Assembly: GCA_022768465.1 (NCBI GenBank)
Contig: JALELZ010000020.1
Span: 19,051-83,050, forward strand
DNA length: 64,000 nucleotides
Source: Lachnospiraceae bacterium
GTDB taxonomy: Bacteria > Bacillota > Clostridia > Lachnospirales > Lachnospiraceae
Direction of reading: 5' to 3'
A program made the position numbers and the translations under genes. Below the pieces are notes generated by a model. The model searched no databases and had not been told where the DNA came from. It worked only from the letters and a program-made list of their open reading frames with translations. Below are positions 52,177 to 61,113 of the stretch, piece by piece; position 1 is the first letter of the stretch, and every line of letters starts with the position of its first letter.

Positions 52177-52794
52177 ATGATCAATTATGTAAGAGGCACA
52201 CTTTCAGATATAGAAGAAAGCATGATAGTAGTTGAAGCAGGCGGCATAGGGTACGGGATCAATGTTCCGGCATCTGTGATGGGCGAGCTTCCGAGAGTTG
52301 GAAATGAAGTGCTGATATATACCTACTTTTCGGTAAAGGAAGATTCACAGAGTCTCTTTGGATTTATTTCCAAGGAGGACAGGGAAATGTTTAAGCAGCT
52401 TATAAAGGTTAACGGAGTCGGTCCGAAGGGAGCACTTGCGATATTGTCGGTGCTGAGACCTGATGACTTAAGGATGGCAATCATGTCAGGAGATGCTAAG
52501 GCTATCAGCAGAGCACAGGGAATAGGTGCCAAAACTGCAGAAAGAGTCATCCTTGATCTTAGAGACAAGGTAAGCGTTCCTGAGTTTATCAGTACATCTG
52601 TTATTAACGGCACAGGCACAGCAAATATTGATCCTAAGGCATTTTCAGCAGGACCGGTATCTGAGGCTATTGACGCACTTACTATGCTTGGCTACAGCAG
52701 AGTAGATGCGGGAAAAGCGGTTGCAGGAGTCATATTAGAGGACGGAATGACTACAGAAGACGTTTTAAAGAAGGCACTTAAAAATATCAAATAA
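52177..52794 (+). CDS. ruvA: Holliday junction DNA helicase subunit RuvA
   Basis: 205 residues, typical length. The OB fold (MINYVRGTLSDIEESMIVVEAGGIGYGINV) is followed by helix-hairpin-helix motifs (LIKVNGVGPKGALAILS and AISRAQGIGAKTAERVILDLRDK) and, after a linker, the C-terminal RuvB-binding domain (SEAIDALTMLGYSRVDAGKAV). It binds four-way junctions and loads RuvB. It is separated from ruvB by three unrelated genes in the same direction. No clear Shine-Dalgarno site is visible. Confidence 0.96.
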   Translation: MINYVRGTLSDIEESMIVVEAGGIGYGINVPASVMGELPRVGNEVLIYTYFSVKEDSQSLFGFISKEDREMFKQLIKVNGVGPKGALAILSVLRPDDLRMAIMSGDAKAISRAQGIGAKTAERVILDLRDKVSVPEFISTSVINGTGTANIDPKAFSAGPVSEAIDALTMLGYSRVDAGKAVAGVILEDGMTTEDVLKKALKNIK

Positions 52795-52845
52795 TCATTT
52801 GTATATAGAAATCACTAAAAACAATACAGAAATCACCAAGAACAG

Positions 52846-53892
52846 ATGGAATCAAATAACATAAATAAGACTAACAAGGAAAAAAAGAAGCTTAATAATA
52901 AACAGCAGACGGTCGTTTCAATAGCTATAGCTATTTTTGTTCTTATAGCTATTTTCTGTACTACCAAGCCGCCGAAGACTGCTGAAAATGTAAGTCCCGA
53001 TGGCTATCCTATAAGCCGTGACGTTTTTCTTTTGGATACATTCTGCAGTATCACTGTATATGAAGGCGGCGGAGAGCAGGCACTCAGTGATGCAGTAGAC
53101 GCACTTAATAGCTACGACGATCTTTTTAATAAATCAAAGGAAGATTCTGACATTTCACGTATAAATAACAGAGAATCTGACACTGTAAGCATTTCTCATG
53201 ATACAGCTGTAATGCTTAAGGCGGCTGTAGACATTTGTAAGGAATCAGGAGGAAGTCTTGAGCCTGCAATTAAGCCTGTGACAGACCTTTGGGATTTTAA
53301 GGAAAAAAAAGAGGTACCTGAACCTGAACTGATTGAAAAAGCACTTTCGAAGGTTAAAAGCCTTGAGTGGGAGATAGACACCGATAATGATACATTTACA
53401 GCTTATGATAGTGATGTACAGATAGATATAGGCGCTTTTGCAAAGGGCTTTGTGGCAGATAAGATCAAAGAGGTGCTTGTAAAAGACGGTGTTAAATCTG
53501 CGATAATTAACCTTGGCGGAAATGTGCTCTGTGTTGGTGCAAGACCTGATAATGAGCCGTTTAAGATAGCTGTAAAGGAACCTGATAAGCAGGAAAGCGA
53601 ATATAGCCACATTGTTGAAGCTGATGATATTTCTGTGGTTACAGCAGGAATTTACGAAAGATATTTTGAAAAGGACGGAGTGCATTATCACCATATAATA
53701 GATCCAAAGACGGGTTATCCGGTGCAGAATGGTCTTGAATCAGTGACGGTATACGGATCAGAATCGATCATATGCGATGCACTTTGTACAGTTATGTTTG
53801 TAAAAGGAGAGGATGAAGGAATGAAGTTCCTTGATTCCTACAACAAGGTGCACGACACTGATTATCAGGCAGTATTCCTGAGAAAGGAATAA
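52846..53892 (+). CDS. apbE: FAD:protein FMN transferase ApbE
   Basis: 348 residues. One N-terminal membrane helix (about 20-40, VVSIAIAIFVLIAIF), then the ApbE fold: DTFCSITVYEGG, the DISRINNRE segment, IDIGAFAKGFVADKI, AIINLGGNVLCVG and the metal-binding HHIIDPKTGYPV. It attaches FMN covalently to threonine in flavoproteins such as Rnf or Nqr subunits outside the membrane. No lipobox is present, so it is tethered by its N-terminal helix. Length is typical. Confidence 0.95.
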   Translation: MESNNINKTNKEKKKLNNKQQTVVSIAIAIFVLIAIFCTTKPPKTAENVSPDGYPISRDVFLLDTFCSITVYEGGGEQALSDAVDALNSYDDLFNKSKEDSDISRINNRESDTVSISHDTAVMLKAAVDICKESGGSLEPAIKPVTDLWDFKEKKEVPEPELIEKALSKVKSLEWEIDTDNDTFTAYDSDVQIDIGAFAKGFVADKIKEVLVKDGVKSAIINLGGNVLCVGARPDNEPFKIAVKEPDKQESEYSHIVEADDISVVTAGIYERYFEKDGVHYHHIIDPKTGYPVQNGLESVTVYGSESIICDALCTVMFVKGEDEGMKFLDSYNKVHDTDYQAVFLRKE

Positions 53893-53896
53893 ATTG

Positions 53897-55051
53897 ATGA
53901 TAAGAAGACGTGAAAGGCTTGAAAAGGAGCCGGATTTTGATTTTGATATCATAGCGCCTAAGGAAAGGATAGTTTTCTTTGATATTGAGACCACAGGACT
54001 TAGTACAAAGAATGCTGCACTTTATCTTATAGGCCTTGTAAGCTATGAGGACGGAGCGTGGACACTGACACAGTTTTTCGCAGAGAACATGTTTGAGGAA
54101 GCTGATCTGTTAACAGCTTTCTTTGATGTTCTTAATACTAAAAAGAAGCTTGGCAGAGTATTTTGCTTTAGCTATAACGGAGACGGCTTTGATATTCCGT
54201 TCATTAAAAATTGTATAAGACAATACAGACTAAACTATGATTTTGCAGGTATTGTCAGTGTTGATCTGATAAAGCTGATAAGACCTTATAAAAAGCTGCT
54301 CGGTCTAACTGACTGTAAGCTTAAGACTGTTGAAAAGCTTTGCGGTATTTTCAGAGAGGATAAATATAACGGCGGTGAGCTGATATATGTTTATGAGGAA
54401 TATCTGAGGCTTGCGGCGATGTCTGAGGATAGCTGCGAATATACAGATATGAATCTTAAGCTTAAGGATAAGCTTCTATACACACTGCTTCTTCATAACG
54501 CTGAGGATATAGCGGATATGCCTTTTATCATGGGTATTCTTGGCTATGAGGCTCTTATAAAGGGTGTATTCAGTATAACAGGAAGCGATATTTCTGATGG
54601 CTGCTGGGATATAAGGGCAAGGCTTGAAATCGCTCTTCCAGAAGGCATATATGCCGAAGGATCAGGCATCACTGTCAGTATAGGAGAAGAAGATAAGCAT
54701 TTACTTAATATAGCAGTTCAGCTTTTTAACGGTGAGCTTAAATATTTCTTTGCCGATTATAAGAATTACTATTATCTTCCGGCAGAGGACTACGCAATAC
54801 ATAAATCCGTAGGGGAATTTGTTGACAGAAAGGCCAGAAAGCAGGCTACGGCAAGGACCTGCTATCAGAAGAGGTCAGGCGTCTTTGTACCGCAGTATGA
54901 GCCGGTAATTGCTCCGGTATTTTATACTGATTATAAGGCTCAGCCTTTCTACGGCGAGCTTACGGAATATATCAAAAAAAATGACGGCAACATCGACATT
55001 GATATAACAAAAAGATATATAATGTCTGTGATAGAGCATTTAAAGGGGTAA
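53897..55051 (+). CDS. YprB-like ribonuclease H-fold exonuclease
   Basis: 384 residues from the ATG at 53897 (the frame opens at a TTG one codon earlier), with AAAGGA upstream. DEDD-type exonuclease motifs: VFFDIETTGLS (metal Asp/Glu), FSYNGDGFDIPFI and LLHNAEDIADM. It matches the YprB domain found in Firmicutes. The C-terminal 170 residues are beta-rich and unassigned. Only 4 bases separate it from apbE. Its substrate is unknown; DNA or RNA trimming is likely from the fold. Confidence 0.88.
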   Translation: MIRRRERLEKEPDFDFDIIAPKERIVFFDIETTGLSTKNAALYLIGLVSYEDGAWTLTQFFAENMFEEADLLTAFFDVLNTKKKLGRVFCFSYNGDGFDIPFIKNCIRQYRLNYDFAGIVSVDLIKLIRPYKKLLGLTDCKLKTVEKLCGIFREDKYNGGELIYVYEEYLRLAAMSEDSCEYTDMNLKLKDKLLYTLLLHNAEDIADMPFIMGILGYEALIKGVFSITGSDISDGCWDIRARLEIALPEGIYAEGSGITVSIGEEDKHLLNIAVQLFNGELKYFFADYKNYYYLPAEDYAIHKSVGEFVDRKARKQATARTCYQKRSGVFVPQYEPVIAPVFYTDYKAQPFYGELTEYIKKNDGNIDIDITKRYIMSVIEHLKG

Positions 55052-55073
55052 TAAAGAATTAAGGGGTGCAGGT

Positions 55074-55955
55074 ATGGAACAATCGTTATCAGTATATAAG
55101 GTTTTTTATGAGGTAGCAGCTGCCGGAAACATTTCCAGAGCCGCAAAAAAACTCAATATAAGTCAGCCTGCAATTTCAAAATCGCTTGCAAAGCTTGAAA
55201 AGGAGCTGGATACAAGGCTTTTCACCCGTACATCAAGAGGTGTTCAGCTGACGGCGGCAGGCGATGTATTGTACACACATCTGCAGGATGCATTTGAATT
55301 TATAGAAAAGGCTGAGCAGGAGCTGAGACTTATTAAGGATTCAAATTACGGTCATATCAAGATCGGAGGCTCGACCACACTTTGCAAATTTGTGTTGATA
55401 CCTTATCTTAAGGAGTATATCAAGGAGCATCCGTTTACCAAGATAGCGATAGATAATCATGCTACTGCAGAAACTATAAAGGGTGTTGAAAATGGAACAC
55501 TTGATATTGGAACTGTCGTTATAAATAAGCCCCAAAAGGGTCTTAAATTTATTAAGCTTATGGACGTTGAGGACACATTTGTTTGTACGCCTGAGTATCT
55601 TAAATATCTTCATGACCTTTACGGAGAGGATATGGATATCATGAGGGATGCAAACTTCATGCTTTTATTTAAGGATAATGACACAAGACGTCATATTGAT
55701 GAATATTTCAGAAATAACGGAATTGAACCGCTCAGAAAGATTGAAATGACTACAATGGATCTGCTTATTGATTTTGCAAAGATCAGCGTAGGCATTGCCG
55801 GAGTGGAAAGAGAGTTTGTTCTTGAGGAGCTTAAAAACGGAACGCTTATTGAACTGCCTTTAAAGGCACAGATACCGAAGCGACAGGCAGGATTTATATA
55901 TCTTGAATCCAATGCCAACGAAGCACTCAGAGATTTCTTAGAGAGTATTAAATAA
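55074..55955 (+). CDS. LysR family transcriptional regulator
   Basis: 293 residues. N-terminal winged helix-turn-helix ([36 protein letters not shown]) and a LysR effector-binding domain ([21 protein letters not shown]). Length is typical. It is encoded inside a row of co-directional genes between the YprB-like nuclease and ruvB, rather than divergent from its target as usual. Target and effector are unknown. Confidence 0.94.
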   Translation: MEQSLSVYKVFYEVAAAGNISRAAKKLNISQPAISKSLAKLEKELDTRLFTRTSRGVQLTAAGDVLYTHLQDAFEFIEKAEQELRLIKDSNYGHIKIGGSTTLCKFVLIPYLKEYIKEHPFTKIAIDNHATAETIKGVENGTLDIGTVVINKPQKGLKFIKLMDVEDTFVCTPEYLKYLHDLYGEDMDIMRDANFMLLFKDNDTRRHIDEYFRNNGIEPLRKIEMTTMDLLIDFAKISVGIAGVEREFVLEELKNGTLIELPLKAQIPKRQAGFIYLESNANEALRDFLESIK

Positions 55956-55957
55956 AA

Positions 55958-56977
55958 ATGGCGAGACTGATAAATACAGGAGAGACAAAAGAAGATAAAA
56001 TATTAGATACATCTTTAAGACCGCAAATGCTTGATGATTATATCGGGCAGGATCGGATCAAGAAGATGATGAAGGTGTATATTAAGGCTGCTAAAAGCAG
56101 AAATGAGTCAATGGATCATGTGCTTTTTTACGGCCCGCCGGGACTCGGTAAGACTACGCTTGCAGGCATTATTGCCAACGAAATGGGCGTTAACATGAAG
56201 GTTACCAGCGGTCCTGCTATTGAAAAGCCAGGTGAGCTTGCGGCAATACTTAATAATCTTCAGGAAGGTGATGTTCTTTTTATAGACGAGATACACAGAC
56301 TTAACCGACAGGTCGAAGAGGTATTGTATCCTGCTATGGAGGACTTTGCTATAGACATAATGCTTGGAAAGGAAGCGAGTGCAAGATCTGTCAGACTTGA
56401 TCTTCCGCATTTCACATTGGTAGGAGCAACTACGAGAGCCGGACTTCTTTCAGCGCCGCTCAGAGATCGTTTCGGTATAGTTGAAAAAATGGAGTTCTAT
56501 GACACCAAACAGCTCATGGATATCGTAAAGCGTTCTGCAGGAGTTTTGGGGGTGAGTGTGGATGAGGAAGGCGCAAAGGGAATTGCCAGAAGGAGCAGAG
56601 GAACACCGAGACTTGCAAACCGACTTCTTAAGAGAGTCAGAGACTATGCTGAGGTTGAGTATGACGGAAACATTACCAGAGAGGTCGCAGACTATGCACT
56701 CGACATACTTAATGTTGACAGACTCGGACTTGACAGAAATGACAGAGAATATCTTTATACTATCATAGAGAAGTTTAAGGGCGGACCTGTAGGCATTGAC
56801 ACGATTGCTGCTTCGCTCGGTGAGGATACCGGAACTCTGGAGGATGTTATCGAGCCATATCTTCTTATGAACGGGCTTATACAGAGAACACCGAGAGGCA
56901 GAGTGGCAGAGGATGCCGCATATAAGCATCTCGGCATCGAGAGATTAGGTCAGCAGGAGCTTTCACTTAATCAGTAA
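55958..56977 (+). CDS. ruvB: Holliday junction branch migration ATPase RuvB
   Basis: 339 residues, typical. [19 protein letters not shown] at the N-terminus, Walker [13 protein letters not shown], Walker [10 protein letters not shown], sensor VGATTRAG, arginine finger LRDRFG, and the C-terminal winged helix ([21 protein letters not shown]). It forms hexameric rings that drive branch migration with RuvA. It starts only 2 bases after the LysR stop, without a strong ribosome site, suggesting translational coupling. Confidence 0.97.
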   Translation: MARLINTGETKEDKILDTSLRPQMLDDYIGQDRIKKMMKVYIKAAKSRNESMDHVLFYGPPGLGKTTLAGIIANEMGVNMKVTSGPAIEKPGELAAILNNLQEGDVLFIDEIHRLNRQVEEVLYPAMEDFAIDIMLGKEASARSVRLDLPHFTLVGATTRAGLLSAPLRDRFGIVEKMEFYDTKQLMDIVKRSAGVLGVSVDEEGAKGIARRSRGTPRLANRLLKRVRDYAEVEYDGNITREVADYALDILNVDRLGLDRNDREYLYTIIEKFKGGPVGIDTIAASLGEDTGTLEDVIEPYLLMNGLIQRTPRGRVAEDAAYKHLGIERLGQQELSLNQ

Positions 56978-57085
56978 TTGATAATACGATAATAGAAATA
57001 GATAATTCGTTAATACAGACGGTAAAATACAGACATATAATAAAAAGAAAGTCGGCCAAAGCTATGCGGTCGGACGGTAAATACT

Positions 57086-57508
57086 ATGGCACAAAACATT
57101 GATAATAACAAAAGCACTGTTACAGAGGTACTTATAGGCGGAAAAGTGTTCAGACTTTCAGGTGCGGAGCCGGAGCATATTCATAAGGTTGCAGAGCTTG
57201 TTAACCGCAAGCTTAGCGAGATAAAGACTCTGGCAGGCTATAAAAAACTGGATTCAGACTATAAGGAGCTTTTGCTTAATCTTAATATAGCGGATGAGTA
57301 TTTTAATGCTGTAGCTGAGGCGGAAAGCTATAAGGCAGAGATGGTTGAAAAGGAAAATGAGCTTTATACGGCAAGACATGATCTTGTGAGCCTTAAGCTC
57401 AAGCTTGAGAATGCCTTAAGACAGGAAGATATTCTTGAAAATCGTGTCAGCGAATGGAAAAAGAAATACGAGGAGCTTTGCGGTGAATCAGAGGAAGCGG
57501 AAAACTGA
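57086..57508 (+). CDS. zapA: Cell division protein ZapA
   Basis: 140 residues. The N-terminal ZapA fold (VTEVLIGGKVFRLSGAEPEHIHKVAELVNRKL) is followed by a long coiled coil to the end (ESYKAEMVEKENELYTARHDLVSLKLKLE). ZapA bundles FtsZ filaments at the division site. It is slightly longer than the usual 90-130 residues because of the coiled coil. Its end overlaps the U32 peptidase start by 26 bases. Confidence 0.92.
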   Translation: MAQNIDNNKSTVTEVLIGGKVFRLSGAEPEHIHKVAELVNRKLSEIKTLAGYKKLDSDYKELLLNLNIADEYFNAVAEAESYKAEMVEKENELYTARHDLVSLKLKLENALRQEDILENRVSEWKKKYEELCGESEEAEN

Positions 57509-58862
57509 GCTTTTGTCACCTGCGGGGTCGTTTGACGCTGCAAGAGCTGCGGTAAATGCGGGGGCCGATGCGATATATATGGGCGGGCCCCTTTTTTCTG
57601 CGCGCGCATTTGCAGAAAGCTCCAAGACTGATATGCTGTCTGATACGATTGATTTTTGTCATCTGAGAGATGTTAAGGTATTTATGACCTTGAACACTCT
57701 TATGAAGGAGCAGGAGTTCAAGGGCTTAAGTGAATATTTAAGACCCTATGCCGACAGAGGTCTTGACGGAGTTATAGTTCAGGACCTCGGAGTCATGAAG
57801 CTTATTAAGGAGGAATTTCCTGAGCTTGAGCTTCATATAAGCACCCAGGCTGCTGTAACAGGGGCAAGATATGCGAAGCTTCTTAAAAATCTCGGAGCTC
57901 ACAGAATAGTTCTGGCAAGAGAGCTTTCACTTGATGAAATTAAGCACATTTACAAAGAGACAGGTGCAGAGATTGAAGTCTTTGCTCACGGCGCACTTTG
58001 CTATTCCTGCAGCGGTATGTGTCTTATGAGTTCATTTATAGGAGGACGCTCCGGAAACAGAGGTCGATGTGCCGGAACCTGCAGACTTCCGTTCGAGGTC
58101 TATGACGATAACGGTAAAAAGCTCAATAAAAATAATGAGCGCTACGTTTTGTCCATGAGAGATTTAAATACCGTATCAAGACTCTGTGAGATGATAGATG
58201 CAGGCGTTTATTCATTTAAAATTGAAGGCCGTATGAAATCGCCTGTATATGTGGCGGCGGTTACAAGTGTATACAGAAAGTATCTCGATATGGCAATGTC
58301 TCAGGATCAGGATGTAAATGCTGATATAGCTATCAAGGTAGCTGCAGCTGATATGAAGATGCTTTCGGAAGGCTTTGAAAGAGGTGGGCATACGGACGGG
58401 TATCTTGATCATAAGAATGGGCGTGAAATGCTGACACTCACCGAAAAGCCGGAGCTTAGAGTTCATGATGAAGGTATCATTAATAAGCTGAAAGAAAAAT
58501 ATGTTGATAATGATATCAAGCTTCCGATAAGCGGCAAAGCTGAGATAAGGATAGGACAGGTACCGAAGCTTACATTAAACTGTCGTTATAAAAATATCGA
58601 TAAAGAGGTCACAGTCTGCGGCGATACAATTGTAAGTGCCGCTGAAAAAAGACCGGTGACAAGAGAAGATATCACAGAAAAGCTGAGTAAGTTCGGCGGT
58701 ACTGATTTTGAACTTAAAGAGCTTTCGCTTGATATGGTAGCTGAAGAAGAAAACGGGGCAGGTTTATTTGTACCTGTAAAGGCGCTTAATGAGCTTAGAA
58801 GAACTGCTGCGGAAGAGCTTAAGAAGAGTATTTTGGCAGCAGGTAAAGATTTTGTAAGATAA
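57483..58862 (+). CDS. U32 family peptidase-like protein
   Basis: 459 residues from the GTG at 57483, preferred because GAGGAG lies 7 bases upstream and the product then begins MNQRKRKTELLSPAGSF as in relatives. Features: AGADAIYMGGPLFSAR, VIVQDLGVM, LHISTQAAVTGARYAKLLKNLGA and the U32 signature IEVFAHGALCYSCSGMC with further cysteines in GNRGRCAGTCRLPF. U32 proteins include collagenase-like enzymes and the RNA-hydroxylation factors RlhA/TrhP; the latter role is more likely for this family. It overlaps zapA by 26 bases. Confidence 0.92.
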   Translation: MNQRKRKTELLSPAGSFDAARAAVNAGADAIYMGGPLFSARAFAESSKTDMLSDTIDFCHLRDVKVFMTLNTLMKEQEFKGLSEYLRPYADRGLDGVIVQDLGVMKLIKEEFPELELHISTQAAVTGARYAKLLKNLGAHRIVLARELSLDEIKHIYKETGAEIEVFAHGALCYSCSGMCLMSSFIGGRSGNRGRCAGTCRLPFEVYDDNGKKLNKNNERYVLSMRDLNTVSRLCEMIDAGVYSFKIEGRMKSPVYVAAVTSVYRKYLDMAMSQDQDVNADIAIKVAAADMKMLSEGFERGGHTDGYLDHKNGREMLTLTEKPELRVHDEGIINKLKEKYVDNDIKLPISGKAEIRIGQVPKLTLNCRYKNIDKEVTVCGDTIVSAAEKRPVTREDITEKLSKFGGTDFELKELSLDMVAEEENGAGLFVPVKALNELRRTAAEELKKSILAAGKDFVR

Positions 58863-58871
58863 TACAGAAAT

Positions 58872-59867
58872 ATGATGAATATGAAAGCGAAGAAAATAAC
58901 AGCTGCCGTGGAAAATAAAGAGCAGTTTGAGGCTGTTTTAAAAAGCGGGAAAGTCAACACCTGCTATATAGACAGCTGTTATTTTGATGCTTTTGACTAT
59001 GCCGGATATGTGAGGGCAGCACATGAGAAAGGTGTTGCATGCGGCTTAAGAATGCCGCAGCTTTGGCGAGATAAGGCTGATAAGTATTTTACTGATAATG
59101 CAGAGCTTATAAAAAGCGCCGGATTTGACTATTATTTATTCAGAAATCTCGAAGGACTTTTGTTCTTCAAGGAGAATGGCCTCCTTTGCAATGACAGCGC
59201 TACTATCGGTGATGATGTGTCTATTAATTACGATGGAAGTGATGCGATAAGCAAAGAAGCAAGCAAAGAAGCAAGCTCTGTAAGCTATATGCTTGATTAC
59301 AGCATATATATGTTCAATAAAGAAGCATTTTCAGAGATTATGACCATGCTTGAGGCTTCTGACTGTGCAGCAGAATTTTCAGGGATCACATTGCCGCTTG
59401 AATTAAATCTGAGAGAGCTTAAAAGGCTTAATGCGGATATTAAAAATCAAATCGCAAAAAATGCTGTTTTTGAGGATAATGCAGCGGCAGAAGAAGCTGC
59501 TTCGGCAGAGTGCAGAATATCGACAGAGCTTACGATCTACGGCAGAGTCCCAATGATGGTTAGCTCACAGTGCGTAAAGAAAACGGCAGCAGGCTGTGAT
59601 AAAAAGCCTGCAACATTAACATTAAAGGACAGGACAGGAGCATTGATGCCGGTGAAAAACTGCTGCAGATTCTGCTTTGGTACTGTATACAACAGTGTAC
59701 CTTCCGTGCTTTATGATATGACAAAGGAAGTTGAAGAAATAAATGCCGATTCATTAAGATATGAATTTACTACTGAAACAGGCAGAGAAGTTGTGGCTGT
59801 GCTTAACGGTGAAAAACCTGAAAACGGAGCATTTACAAGAGGACATTTTAAAAAGAGCGTGGAATAA
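58872..59867 (+). CDS. U32-associated partner protein
   Basis: 331 residues. The layout resembles the C-terminal half of long Firmicute U32 proteins: ITLPLELNLRELKRL, ELTIYGRVPMMVSSQC, a DRTGALMPV strand and CCRFCFGTVYNSVPSVL. Cysteines at the YGR...C, C and CCxxC positions could bind a metal centre, as proposed for U32 partners. It follows the U32 gene by 9 bases, so the pair may act as one enzyme split in two. The assignment is by pattern and context; an exact family is not certain. Confidence 0.68.
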   Translation: MMNMKAKKITAAVENKEQFEAVLKSGKVNTCYIDSCYFDAFDYAGYVRAAHEKGVACGLRMPQLWRDKADKYFTDNAELIKSAGFDYYLFRNLEGLLFFKENGLLCNDSATIGDDVSINYDGSDAISKEASKEASSVSYMLDYSIYMFNKEAFSEIMTMLEASDCAAEFSGITLPLELNLRELKRLNADIKNQIAKNAVFEDNAAAEEAASAECRISTELTIYGRVPMMVSSQCVKKTAAGCDKKPATLTLKDRTGALMPVKNCCRFCFGTVYNSVPSVLYDMTKEVEEINADSLRYEFTTETGREVVAVLNGEKPENGAFTRGHFKKSVE

Positions 59868-59884
59868 AAAAATATGACTGATAG

Positions 59885-59910
59885 AGAAGTCTCAGAACGA
59901 GGCTTCTTTT
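59885..59910 (+). terminator. Terminator after the U32 pair
   Basis: AGAAGTCTC (59885-59893) pairs with GAGGCTTCT (59899-59907) with one G-T pair and a 5-base loop, followed by TTT. Confidence 0.78.
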
Positions 59911-59928
59911 GATTTGGTCATCGAAATC

Positions 59929-60042
59929 TAATTTGGTCAAACCAATGCAAAAAGACTAAATTAAAGGCGTTGACTATTAAACCCACTCATGATAAAATAT
60001 TCACATCTAATTTAGTCAAAACTATACAAAATGACAAAATTA
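59929..60042 (+). promoter_or_regulatory. fic promoter flanked by twin 35-bp inverted repeats
   Basis: TAATTTGGTC (59929-59938) with GACTAAATTA (59954-59963), and TAATTTAGTC (60008-60017) with GACAAAATTA (60033-60042). Each spans 35 bases and they start 79 bases apart. Between them lies a promoter: TTGACT (59970-59975), a 17-bp spacer and TAAAAT (59993-59998). An extra half site ATTTGGTCA is at 59912-59920. The arrangement suits repression by looping, probably by the winged-helix end of the Fic protein. Confidence 0.75.
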
Positions 60043-60063
60043 AAAACAAAATGAGGTAATTGA

Positions 60064-61113
60064 GTGAGAGATTACAATTACAAAGATAAATGGGTAAAGC
60101 TATTGACTCCGGAAATAGTGAAAAAACTCACTGTCATTAGCGAATTCAAGGGCGAACAGCGATTGTTCGTAGAGGCTCATAAAGATGAATTGAATGAGCT
60201 GGTGGAAATTGCCAAGGTGCAAAGTACAGAGGCTTCGAACAGAATTGAAGGGATATTCACAGAGAATGACCGTTTAAGAAAACTGGTTAAGGCAAAAACC
60301 ACTCCCAGGAATAGAAACGAATCAGAGATTGCGGGTTATAGAGATGTGCTGAATACAATTCATGAGAACTACGACTATATTCCTATCAATGCAAACTATA
60401 TTCTTCAATTACATAGAGATCTGTATAAATTTCTGGCTAATTCCGAAGGTGGGACATTTAAGACTTCAGATAATATAATTCAGGAAACTGACTCTGACGG
60501 CAATGCGAGTGTGCGATTCAGACCTGTGCCTGCATGGGAGACCTCAACAGCCATAGATGAGCTTTGCAGTGCCTATAAGGAAGCAAAGAACGAGGCGGAT
60601 CCAATGATTTTAAATATGATGTTCATTCTTGATTTTTTATGTATACATCCGTTTGATGACGGAAATGGAAGAATGAGCCGATTGCTTACATTGCTGTTAC
60701 TTTATCAATCAGGATTTATTATAGGTAAATATATAAGTATTGAGAAATTTGTAGAAGAATCAAAAGAGACTTATTATGAGGTGCTTCAGGATAGTTCGAT
60801 AAACTGGCATGAAAACAAAAACGATTACAGACCTTTTGTAAATTACATGCTTGGAATTATCATCGGAGCTTATCGAGAATTTGAATCCAGAGTGAAACCT
60901 CTGACAAATCCGGAGCTGTCAAAACCTGATCGTATCAGAGAAATGATCAAAAGCCATATAGGTACGATCACCAAGTCAGAGCTTATTGAAATGAATCCGG
61001 ATATAAGCGATACTACAATACAGAGAACACTGGCAGATTTATTAAAGAGTGGAAAAATAGAAAAGCTCGGCGGTGGCCGTTACACTAAATATGTGTGGAA
61101 AGCAGAGGATTAA
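60064..61113 (+). CDS. Fic family protein with winged-helix C-terminus
   Basis: 349 residues from a GTG with GAGGT upstream. The Fic_N region carries the inhibitory helix motif SNRIEG (S-x-x-x-E-G, about residues 59-64), whose Glu blocks ATP in class II Fic proteins. The catalytic loop is HPFDDGNGRMSR (about 196-207), complete for AMP transfer. A C-terminal winged helix (about 290-345, GTITKSELIEMNPDISDTTIQRTLADLLKSG) likely binds the operator repeats upstream. Its stop directly abuts the hsdM start, so it is part of the restriction-modification operon. Confidence 0.93.
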   Translation: MRDYNYKDKWVKLLTPEIVKKLTVISEFKGEQRLFVEAHKDELNELVEIAKVQSTEASNRIEGIFTENDRLRKLVKAKTTPRNRNESEIAGYRDVLNTIHENYDYIPINANYILQLHRDLYKFLANSEGGTFKTSDNIIQETDSDGNASVRFRPVPAWETSTAIDELCSAYKEAKNEADPMILNMMFILDFLCIHPFDDGNGRMSRLLTLLLLYQSGFIIGKYISIEKFVEESKETYYEVLQDSSINWHENKNDYRPFVNYMLGIIIGAYREFESRVKPLTNPELSKPDRIREMIKSHIGTITKSELIEMNPDISDTTIQRTLADLLKSGKIEKLGGGRYTKYVWKAED

